Source of the DNA: an uncultured Candidatus Saccharibacteria bacterium
GTDB lineage: Bacteria; Patescibacteriota; Saccharimonadia; Saccharimonadales; Saccharimonadaceae
DNA length: 7,688 bases
Reading direction: 5' to 3'
NCBI GenBank assembly: GCA_937974295.1
Contig: CALBWN010000069.1
Location: forward strand, 1 to 7,688
Shown here: in pieces, positions 1 through 6,100 of the stretch
How positions within the stretch are numbered: position 1 is the stretch's first letter
Layout of the letters: each line of letters begins with the position of its first letter
The notes under the pieces: model-generated
Databases searched by the model: none
Told to the model about the DNA's origin: nothing
What the model saw: only the letters and a program-made list of their open reading frames with translations
Program-made: the position numbers and the translations under genes

Positions 1-70
1 CCATCTATGTCTCTATTACAGCTATAGCTCATCTCTGTTAGCTTCTCGTTTTGCTCGTCTTGCGAAACAG

Positions 71-90
71 CATATATACGCATATATACT
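71..90. repeat. tandem 10-mer upstream of tig
   Basis: Two head-to-tail copies of CATATATAC followed by G or T (71-80 and 81-90). The pair lies 20 bases upstream of the tig -35 box. It may simply be AT-rich promoter DNA. A weak alternative promoter, TTGCGA at 60-65 with a TATACT-like box at 85-90, overlaps it, but that spacing (19) is poor. No function can be assigned. Confidence 0.5.
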
Positions 91-110
91 TGGGTCTGTC
101 GCATGTCTAT

Positions 111-139
111 TTCACACTGCCAGCGACATATGATACAAT
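111..139 (+). promoter_or_regulatory. sigma70-type promoter of tig, predicted leaderless
   Basis: A -35 box TTCACA (111-116, 5 of 6 consensus bases) and a -10 box TACAAT (134-139, 5 of 6) are separated by exactly 17 bases, and the -10 box is preceded by TGA, giving an extended -10 (TGN). Only 8 bases separate the -10 box from the ATG at 148, so transcription should start at about 145-148, at or beside the start codon. No Shine-Dalgarno sequence lies between. A short inverted repeat, TGTCGC (97-102) and GCGACA (123-128), flanks the -35 box and could be an operator, but it may be chance. Confidence 0.7.
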
Positions 140-147
140 AACCAACT

Positions 148-1437
148 ATGAAGATGACACTAGACCACCTATCAGACACCAAAGTACGCGCCACGATTAC
201 CGTCGGTGCAGACGAACTGGAGGCAGCTCGCCAGGTTGCTTTGCGCAAACTCGCCAAGACGACTAGGGTTGATGGCTTCCGCAAGGGTCATGCCCCGCTC
301 GAGTTGGTTGCAAAGAATACCAATCCAGAACACCTCGCCGAGGAGACGCTGAATAACGCCCTGAGCAAAGCAGTTGCTGCAGCCTTCCTCGAGAGTGATG
401 TGCAGGTGCTCGAGCGCCCAGAGGTGGAGATTAAGAAGTTTGTGCCTGGTAGTGAGTTGGAATTTACTGCTGAGGCAGAGGTTATGCCCACGATTACTCT
501 CGGTGACTATAAGAAACTCAAGCTCAAGCCAGCGAAGATAACCGTTACGCCAGAAGAAGTAACGGAGATCCTTGACCGGATTCGCCACAGCATGGCCGAG
601 CGTACGGACACTGATGAGGCAGCTCAGGACGGCGATGAAGTGACGATTGACTTTGTCGGTAAGCGCGATGGTACGCCTTTTGCTGGTGGCACCGGGAAAG
701 ATTATCCGCTTGTGCTCGGCAGCAAGTCATTCATTCCAGGCTTCGAAGAGGCATTGATTGGCCTCAAGGCTAGTGAAACGAAGGCGGTTGAACTCACCTT
801 CCCGAAGGACTACCATGCGAGCGAACTAGCTGGGCAAGCAGTCGTTTTTGATACGACCGTCAAGAAGGTCAAGAAAGTGACACTGCCTGAGCTGACGGAT
901 GAGTTTGCTGCAAAGGTTGGGCCATTTACTTCTATTGAAGATCTCAAGAAAGATATCGAGAAGGAAATTACTGCGCAAAAACAGCGTGAGGCAGATGACG
1001 AGCTGCGCGATGTAGCCGTCAAGCAACTGGCCGATGCTAGTACGGCAGCCATCCCGGAGGTATTGCGAGCCGACCAGCTTCGCTCGATTGAGCAAGACTT
1101 GGTGCAGAACCTCGCTCACCGCGGTCGCACCCTTGAGCAGTACCTTGCCGAGAAGGAATATAAGGACAAAGACGAGTGGATCGAGAAGGAGGCTAAGCCA
1201 GCGGCCGATGAACGCATTAAGGCTGGGCTTGTCCTGGCTGAGCTAAGCAAGGCCGAGAAGATCGAAGCCACAGCAGAGGAGCTACAAGAGCGCATCAGTG
1301 CCTTCAAGCAACAGTATGCCAATGATGCAACTATGGTGGCGCGCTTTGACGAGCCAGAGGTGCAGCACGAGATTGCCAACCGCCTCTTGACAGAGAAGAC
1401 GATTGACTGGCTGGTGGCGCAGAATACTAAGAAGTAG
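148..1437 (+). CDS. tig: trigger factor, ribosome-associated chaperone and prolyl isomerase
   Basis: The 429-aa product is close to the usual length of trigger factor (E. coli about 432). Trigger factor docks beside the ribosome exit tunnel, shields nascent chains and catalyses peptidyl-prolyl isomerisation in the cytoplasm. The N-terminal ribosome-binding domain carries the signature GFRKGHAP at residues 43-50, the same position as the E. coli ribosome-docking loop. An FKBP-type isomerase domain follows at roughly 155-245 (GDEVTIDFVG, then SKSFIPGFEEALIG, then TFPKDYHA). The remainder to about 425 is the charged, helical C-terminal chaperone domain. I chose the ATG at 148 over the in-frame ATG at 154 because the promoter geometry places the transcript start there. 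The stop is TAG. clpP follows after 75 bases with its own promoter; in many bacteria tig and clpP are also neighbours (tig-clpP-clpX), but clpX is not here. No separate terminator is visible after tig. Confidence 0.96.
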   Translation: MKMTLDHLSDTKVRATITVGADELEAARQVALRKLAKTTRVDGFRKGHAPLELVAKNTNPEHLAEETLNNALSKAVAAAFLESDVQVLERPEVEIKKFVPGSELEFTAEAEVMPTITLGDYKKLKLKPAKITVTPEEVTEILDRIRHSMAERTDTDEAAQDGDEVTIDFVGKRDGTPFAGGTGKDYPLVLGSKSFIPGFEEALIGLKASETKAVELTFPKDYHASELAGQAVVFDTTVKKVKKVTLPELTDEFAAKVGPFTSIEDLKKDIEKEITAQKQREADDELRDVAVKQLADASTAAIPEVLRADQLRSIEQDLVQNLAHRGRTLEQYLAEKEYKDKDEWIEKEAKPAADERIKAGLVLAELSKAEKIEATAEELQERISAFKQQYANDATMVARFDEPEVQHEIANRLLTEKTIDWLVAQNTKK

Positions 1438-1461
1438 CAGACAATATAACTTGCATAGCAG

Positions 1462-1494
1462 AAATTAGCACTCTATATTGACGAGTGCTAATTT
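1462..1494. promoter_or_regulatory. CIRCE operator (HrcA binding site) upstream of clpP
   Basis: The arms TTAGCACTC (1465-1473) and GAGTGCTAA (1483-1491) are separated by exactly 9 bases, which matches the CIRCE consensus with no mismatch. The pairing extends by three more A-T pairs on each side (1462-1494). CIRCE is the binding site of the heat-shock repressor HrcA, usually found before groESL and the hrcA-grpE-dnaK operon. Here the spacer and right arm contain the -35 box of the clpP promoter (1478-1483), so bound HrcA would block polymerase. If RNA from tig reads through, the same 12-bp stem followed by T residues (1492-1495) could also act as a weak terminator for tig; that second role is speculative. 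Confidence 0.95.
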
Positions 1495-1506
1495 TCTCGT
1501 TACAAT
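1478..1506 (+). promoter_or_regulatory. sigma70-type promoter of clpP, predicted leaderless
   Basis: TTGACG (1478-1483, 5 of 6 consensus bases) and TACAAT (1501-1506, 5 of 6) are separated by 17 bases. Six bases separate the -10 box from the ATG at 1513, so the expected start of transcription coincides with the first base of the gene. No Shine-Dalgarno sequence is present. A second possible promoter, TTGCAT (1451-1456) with TATATT (1474-1479) at 17-base spacing, lies inside the CIRCE region; its -35 box is weak, so I prefer the downstream one. Either would be covered by HrcA. Confidence 0.75.
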
Positions 1507-1512
1507 AGTACT

Positions 1513-2121
1513 ATGATGAAACCGAATGACTACCTAGTGCCCAACGTCATTGTCCGCACGCGTGATGGTGAGCGTGGCTATGATATATACTCGCGTTTGC
1601 TCGAGGATCGCATTATCTTCCTCGGTGAAGAAGTGACTGAGATGACAGCCAATGTCGTTGTCGCGCAGCTGCTCCATCTTGCCAATGAAAATCCAGACAA
1701 AGACATCCAACTCTATATCAACAGCCCTGGTGGCAGTGTGTATGACGGCCTCGCAATTTACGATACTATGCAATACATCGCGCCAGATGTGCAGACGATT
1801 GGTATTGGTCTGCAGGCAAGCATGGGTGCCTTCTTGCTTAGTAGCGGTGCGAAGGGCAAGCGCTTTGTCCTGCCCAATGCCCGAGTGATGATCCACCAGC
1901 CTAGCAGCGGTACGCGCGGCAAAGTGACAGACCAAGAAATTAGCTTACGCGAGAGTATCGCTCTCAAGGAGCGGCTAGCCACCATTATGGCGGACAACAC
2001 TGGCCAGAAACTCGATAAAATCAAGGCTGACATGGAGCGTGACTACTGGCTGAGTGCTGCAGACGCCGTAGCGTATGGCCTAGCCGATGAAGTGATTGGC
2101 CAGCGCGCAAACGCAAAATAG
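1513..2121 (+). CDS. clpP: ATP-dependent Clp protease proteolytic subunit
   Basis: The 202-aa product is of normal ClpP length. ClpP is a serine peptidase that forms a double heptameric chamber and degrades proteins unfolded and fed to it by a Clp ATPase (ClpX or ClpC, neither encoded here). The catalytic triad is visible: Ser103 in QASMGAFLL, His128 in MIHQPSSG and Asp177 in MERDYWLSA. The oligomer-forming and substrate-binding stretch YINSPGGSVYDGLAIYD (68-84) is intact. The N-terminus (YLVPNVIVRTRDGERGYDIYSRLL) is typical of bacterial ClpP after propeptide removal, so little or no propeptide is present. An ATG-ATG doublet leaves the start uncertain by one codon (1513 or 1516); 1513 fits the promoter. 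A perfect CIRCE upstream implies repression by HrcA and induction by protein-folding stress. The stop is TAG. Confidence 0.97.
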   Translation: MMKPNDYLVPNVIVRTRDGERGYDIYSRLLEDRIIFLGEEVTEMTANVVVAQLLHLANENPDKDIQLYINSPGGSVYDGLAIYDTMQYIAPDVQTIGIGLQASMGAFLLSSGAKGKRFVLPNARVMIHQPSSGTRGKVTDQEISLRESIALKERLATIMADNTGQKLDKIKADMERDYWLSAADAVAYGLADEVIGQRANAK

Positions 2122-2155
2122 CATGGATGGCTCCATGTGCTACAATACATAGACG

Positions 2156-2184
2156 TTGCGAGGATTTCAATATTTAGCTATAGT
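2156..2184 (+). promoter_or_regulatory. putative promoter of the membrane-protein gene, predicted leaderless
   Basis: TTGCGA (2156-2161, 4 of 6 consensus bases) and TATAGT (2179-2184, 5 of 6) are 17 bases apart, and 6 bases separate the -10 box from the ATG at 2191, the same geometry as clpP. An AAGG lies at 2185-2188, but only 2 bases before the ATG, too close to serve as a Shine-Dalgarno site. An alternative -10 box TACAAT at 2141-2146 has only a poor -35 partner (ATAGCA, 2118-2123). Confidence 0.55.
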
Positions 2185-2190
2185 AAGGTT

Positions 2191-2787
2191 ATGATACACC
2201 ATAGCAACCAATCGACAACCCAGTCTACAAATGCTTCACCTCAAACAAAAAAGCCACGACGCTTCCGCCCGCGACGCATGACTATTGTTATGTTGGTAAC
2301 GATTGTGTTAACTATTGCCTGCATGGCGGCGCTTGCCTTCCTCTATCAGGCCAAGCGAGACACCAAGGAGCTCATGCGTACCCAGACTGTTATGGGGGAT
2401 ATGTTGGCGCGTACGGCTGACTATTCATCAGGGCAGGCGATATCGTGGGATAACTATGCAATGGGTAGCGTGTCTGGTGTTATTGCCACACAAGCTGAGC
2501 GTGAGCAGCTGCTCGCAAAGGAGCCATTTGTCAACTGTCCGGGGCAGTGCCATAGTTGGTTATCGGTGGCTGATACCAAACGCCGAGATCAGACAATTGA
2601 CAAAGGATTCTCGTCATCACAGCCAGCAGAGGGTGTGTTTCTGCAGTATGTTCGCGAGGTGCTGCAAGACCCAAGCACAAAGTGTGCTCGTTGGGACCAC
2701 GGACCAATCCAAAAGCTGTGTATATCTCCCAAAACAGGACGATATGTATACAATGTCAGCGGGCACGCTCGAGGCTTGTACGAGTGA
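2191..2787 (+). CDS. unrecognised single-pass membrane protein with four extracytoplasmic cysteines
   Basis: I do not recognise the 198-aa product. Residues 1-19 are polar and rich in Ser, Thr, Gln and Asn; 20-29 are strongly basic (KKPRRFRPRR); 31-52 form one hydrophobic helix (TIVMLVTIVLTIACMAALAF at its core). By the positive-inside rule the N-terminus is cytoplasmic and the roughly 145-residue remainder is outside. That domain has four cysteines in two close pairs, Cys116/Cys120 (CPGQC) and Cys165/Cys177, suited to disulfide formation. There is no lipobox, signal-peptidase site or pilin-type GFTLIE motif. The reading frame is open further upstream to an ATG at 2137, but the promoter at 2156-2184 and the extra hydrophobic N-terminus that start would add make 2191 the better start. 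Its place between clpP and rpoB gives no functional clue, and it appears to be transcribed alone. It could be a lineage-specific surface or envelope protein. Confidence 0.75.
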   Translation: MIHHSNQSTTQSTNASPQTKKPRRFRPRRMTIVMLVTIVLTIACMAALAFLYQAKRDTKELMRTQTVMGDMLARTADYSSGQAISWDNYAMGSVSGVIATQAEREQLLAKEPFVNCPGQCHSWLSVADTKRRDQTIDKGFSSSQPAEGVFLQYVREVLQDPSTKCARWDHGPIQKLCISPKTGRYVYNVSGHARGLYE

Positions 2788-2911
2788 GAATAATTATACG
2801 TAGCTTATTGCGCAGGAAATTGTTCTAGAGAACTAGTGACTACGTACGCGGGTAGGCTAATCTATTGGCCGGAACATGCTCAGTGTAGTAGACCTATTGT
2901 AAGGTATAGAT
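2788..2911. other. intergenic DNA without a recognised gene
   Basis: Nothing here looks coding on either strand. It contains two copies of the palindrome TACGTA (2797-2802 and 2841-2846), a short inverted repeat GTTCT-AG-AGAAC (2822-2833) and a small ACCT/AGGT hairpin (2892-2905). None is followed by a run of T residues, so no convincing terminator for the preceding membrane-protein gene is visible. Transcription from that gene may end by Rho or run on toward rpoB. Confidence 0.6.
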
Positions 2912-2925
2912 TTTGAAACTTCAAA
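2912..2925. repeat. inverted repeat just upstream of the rpoB promoter
   Basis: TTTGAA (2912-2917) and TTCAAA (2920-2925) form a perfect inverted repeat with a 2-base centre, ending 10 bases before the -35 box. The surrounding stretch 2907-2935 is A/T-rich. It could be a binding site for a dimeric regulator, or part of an UP element contacted by the alpha subunit C-terminal domain, or chance in A/T-rich DNA. Confidence 0.45.
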
Positions 2926-2935
2926 CAGAAAACAC

Positions 2936-2965
2936 TTGACGCACTAGCAGCTCATTCGCTATAAT
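2936..2965 (+). promoter_or_regulatory. strong sigma70-type promoter of rpoBC
   Basis: TTGACG (2936-2941, 5 of 6 consensus bases) and a perfect TATAAT (2960-2965) are separated by 18 bases, with A/T-rich DNA upstream. The predicted transcription start is near 2972, about 169 bases before the rpoB start codon. This is the best promoter in the window, as expected for a core polymerase operon. Confidence 0.85.
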
Positions 2966-2974
2966 GAGATGTTA

Positions 2975-2989
2975 ATGAAGGTTGTGTAA
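2975..2989 (+). other. possible four-codon leader ORF (MKVV)
   Basis: ATG AAG GTT GTG TAA begins 9 bases after the -10 box, i.e. within about 3 bases of the predicted transcript start, the same spacing class as the leaderless tig, clpP and membrane-protein genes. If 5'-terminal AUGs are used for initiation in this organism, ribosomes would load here and stop 17 bases before the hairpin at 3007. It may be a chance ORF; nothing else supports translation. Confidence 0.25.
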
Positions 2990-3006
2990 TATGGGTTAGG
3001 TGCGGA

Positions 3007-3029
3007 CTACGCCGGTGGCGTGGCGTTTT
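3007..3029 (+). terminator. attenuator-like hairpin in the rpoB leader
   Basis: CTACGCC (3007-3013) can pair with GGCGTGG (3017-3023) across a 3-base loop, giving seven pairs including one G-T wobble. Two bases later comes TTTT (3026-3029). The stem is GC-rich but the T run is short, so if it terminates at all it would be partial, as in an attenuator. An alternative pairing of GGACT (3004-3008) with AGTCC (3094-3098) in the downstream hairpin would disrupt it. Termination activity is inferred only. Confidence 0.35.
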
Positions 3030-3075
3030 AGTGTGCGAAAACTTATATTGAGTAAAGCTTCGGTGCCACAACAAA

Positions 3076-3109
3076 TGCACGAGCGGGGTTTGGAGTCCCT
3101 ACGCGTGCA
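3076..3109 (+). other. stem-loop upstream of the rpoB ribosome binding site
   Basis: TGCACG (3076-3081) pairs perfectly with CGTGCA (3104-3109), and an inner stem GGG (3086-3088) with CCC (3097-3099) continues it across small mismatches, closing on an 8-base loop (3089-3096). It ends 21 bases before the Shine-Dalgarno site, so it could be a protein or ribosome-standby element. No known RNA family is recognised. Confidence 0.4.
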
Positions 3110-3130
3110 GATAGATAACAATAATTCAAG

Positions 3131-3135
3131 AGGAG
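3131..3135 (+). promoter_or_regulatory. ribosome binding site of rpoB
   Basis: AGGAG, within the purine run AAGAGGAG (3128-3135), lies 5 bases before the ATG at 3141. This decides the rpoB start against the upstream in-frame GTG at 3000. Confidence 0.85.
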
Positions 3136-3140
3136 TTTAC

Positions 3141-6100
3141 ATGCCTACACCTACCACGGCAACAGCTACTCCGTCGCGTGTGTTTTTTACCAGCAATGAC
3201 ACCGCGCTGGCAGTACCCGATTTGCTGGCTCACCAAGAAGAATCCTGGAAGGACTTCGTCGAGACGGGCTTGAGCGAAATTTTTGCAGAGCTCAATCCAA
3301 TCGAAGACTACACTGGCCAGAAGCTCGAGCTACGCTTTAAGGATTATGCCTTTGGCGAGCCCAAGCACACAGAGCAGTTTGCGAAAGAAAACAACCTGAC
3401 TTTCGACGCGCCGCTGCAAGCCACCGTTGAGCTTATCAATAAGACGACCGGCGAAGTCAAGGAACAGAGCATCTACATGGGCGATTACCCTTGGATGACG
3501 GAGCGCGCAACGTTTATCATCAACGGGACGGAGCGTGTGGTGGTAAGCCAGCTGATTCGGAGTGCTGGTGTACTGTTTAGTGCTGACCGCGTGGCAGGGC
3601 GCAACCTCTATGGTGCTAAGATGATCCCAGGTCGTGGGGCATGGCTGGAGTTTGAGACCAGCCCATCGGGTGCAATCTACGTGAAGATTGATCGCCGCCG
3701 CAAGATTGCCGCTACCACTTTGCTGCGCGCTCTTGGTATGAGCAAAGTATCGGCTATCCGCGAGGCCTTTGCTGATATCGACACCGGTGAGTTGAAGTAT
3801 ATCGAAGCCACACTCGAGAAGGATCCAGCGCACGGCATCAACGAAGCGCTGATTGAGGTCTACCGCCGTTTGCGCCCAGGTGATCTCGCTACCGTAGAGA
3901 ACGCTCGTCAGATGATTGAGCGCATGTTCTTCGACTTTAAGCGTTTCGACTACAGCCGCGTTGGCCGCTACAAGATCAACCAGCGTCTAGGTGTTGATGT
4001 GCCCAATACGGCCGAATATCGCACATTGCAGATGAGTGATTTGATTGGTGTCTTGCGCGAAATCATTCGCCTTAACAACACCCAAGAGCCAGCTGATGAT
4101 ATCGACTCGCTGAGCAATCGCCGTGTGAAACTGGTTGGCGAGCTAGTAGCGCGCCAGTTCCGCGTTGGTATGCTCCGGATGCAGCGCAATGCAATGGATC
4201 GTATGAGCATGAGTGACCTCGAGACGGTTACGCCGAGCCAGCTGATTAATGCTCGCCCGGTAGTGGCGGCAGTGCGCGAGTTCTTCGCCAGTAGCCAGTT
4301 GAGCCAGCTGCTTGATGAGGTAAACCCGCTATCCGAGCTGAGTCACAAGCGCCGCCTGAGCTCGATGGGGCCTGGTGGTTTGAGCCGCGAGCGAGCCGGC
4401 TTTGAGGTGCGCGATGCTCACCCCACTCACTATGGTCGGATTTGCTCGGTGGAGACACCAGAGGGAGCCAACATTGGCTTGGTGCTGAACCTCGCTACCT
4501 ATGCACGCATCAACGAATATGGCTTTATTGAGACACCATACCTCAAGGTAGTTGATGGCCGCGTGACTGATGAGATCGTCTACCTTGATGCTTCGCAGGA
4601 AGTAACCGAGGTGATTGCCGACGCTGGCGCTCGCCTCAATGAGGATGGTACCTTTGTACGCGATCGCGTTAGTGCGCGCAAGTTCCTCCAGCCAGGGCAG
4701 GTAGATACCAGCGAAGTCACTTTCATGGATGCTGCACACAAGCAGATCCTTGGGTCGACCGCGAGTCTCGTGCCATTTATCGAGAAGAACCGTATTGACC
4801 GCAGCTTGACTGGCTCTAACATGCAGCGCCAGGCAGTGCCGCTTTTGCAGCCAGAGTCGCCAACGGTTGGCACTGGCATTGAGCACGAAGTAGCACGCAA
4901 CTCCAGCCAGCTCATTACGGCCGAGGCTGATGGAGAAGTGATTCGGGCTGATGGCGAAGCAGTCGAGGTGCGCTATGCTGATGGCGTCAAGCGCTACGAC
5001 TTGATTCACTTTGCCAAGAGCAATGACGATCGTTGTATCAACCAAAAAGTCCGGGTTAGCCGCGGCCAAACCGTTGCGAAGGGTGACACTCTCATCGAGG
5101 GCGCGTCCATTGCTGATGGTGAGCTTGCCCTTGGTAAGGACCTGCTGGTGGCCTTCATGCCGTGGGGTGGCTACAATATGGACGACGCGGTGATTTTGAG
5201 CCGCCGCTTGGTAGAGGATGATACTCTTACCAGCATCAACATCAAGGACTACACCGTCGAGGTGCGTGAGACGAAGCTTGGTCCAGAGATCGTGACGCGC
5301 GATATTCCAAATGTGAGTGAGGATAGCCTCCGTCACTTGGATGAGAGCGGTATTGTGCAGATTGGCTCTGAGGTCAAGGCGGGCGATGTCTTGGTCGGCA
5401 AGATTACACCAAAGGGTGAGCAAGAGCTCAGCAGCGAGGAGCGTTTGCTGCGTGCAATCTTTGGTGAAAAAGCTAAAGATGTGCGCGACACCAGCCAGCG
5501 CATGAATAATGCTGGTGGTGGCAAAGTTGTTGGTGTCAAGGTCTTTAGCCGCGAGAATGGCCATGAGCTCAAGACGGGCGTATTGATGCAGATTCAGATC
5601 TTTGTCGCACAATTGCGCAAGATCGGTGTGGGTGACAAGATAGCTGGCCGCCACGGCAACAAGGGTGTGTGTGCCCGCGTGATGGCAGTGGAGGATATGC
5701 CATACCTGGCCGACGGTACCCCTGTTGATGTGATCCTTAACCCACTCGGTGTGCCAAGCCGTATGAACCTTGGCCAGCTCTTTGAGACGCACCTCGGCAT
5801 GGCTGCACGAGCACTCGGCTACAAGGTTGCCACGCCACCATTCAATGGTGTGCCCGCTGATACCATCAAAGATGAGCTTGAAAAGGCTGGTATTGCGCGC
5901 GACGGCAAGAGCCAACTCTATGATGGTCTGAGCGGCGAGCCGTTTGAGGAGCGCACAACGGTCGGCGTGATGCATATGATCAAACTCCACCACATGGTGA
6001 GCGACAAGATCCACGCCCGCAGCACCGGCCCATACACCATGGTGACGCAGCAGCCACTTGGTGGTAAGGCTCAAAATGGTGGCCAGCGCCTCGGAGAGAT

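Larger units (their letters stand above)
2972..3140 (+). promoter_or_regulatory. long 5' leader of the rpoBC transcript
   Basis: From the predicted start near 2972 to the rpoB ATG there are about 169 untranslated bases, in contrast to the leaderless genes upstream. The leader contains, in order, a four-codon ORF (2975-2989), a GC-rich hairpin followed by T residues (3007-3029), a second hairpin (3076-3109) and a Shine-Dalgarno site (3131-3135). In many bacteria rpoB follows rplJL and its level is set by L10 binding and attenuation in that operon; here no ribosomal-protein gene precedes it, so an autonomous leader control is plausible. I do not recognise a known riboswitch or protein-binding leader. 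The frame of rpoB is open back to a GTG at 3000, which I regard as fortuitous. Confidence 0.6.

Noticed and set aside
51..266. 71-codon + strand frame overlapping the start of tig
   Set aside because: It overlaps tig out of frame, spans the tig promoter and shows no family resemblance or ribosome site.
2122..2137. Hairpin CATGGA-N4-TCCATG just after clpP as a terminator
   Set aside because: The stem has only 6 pairs and is followed by TGCTACAATAC with no run of T residues. It may be a chance palindrome.
2137..2190. Upstream ATG start for the membrane-protein gene
   Set aside because: The added 18 residues contain the predicted promoter boxes, no ribosome site precedes 2137, and the 2191 ATG has the same promoter-to-start spacing as clpP.
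3000..3140. GTG start giving RpoB a 47-residue N-terminal extension
   Set aside because: The extension has no family resemblance, lies downstream of a strong promoter as a structured leader, and the ATG at 3141 has a well-placed AGGAG site. An open stretch of 47 codons is expected by chance about one time in ten.
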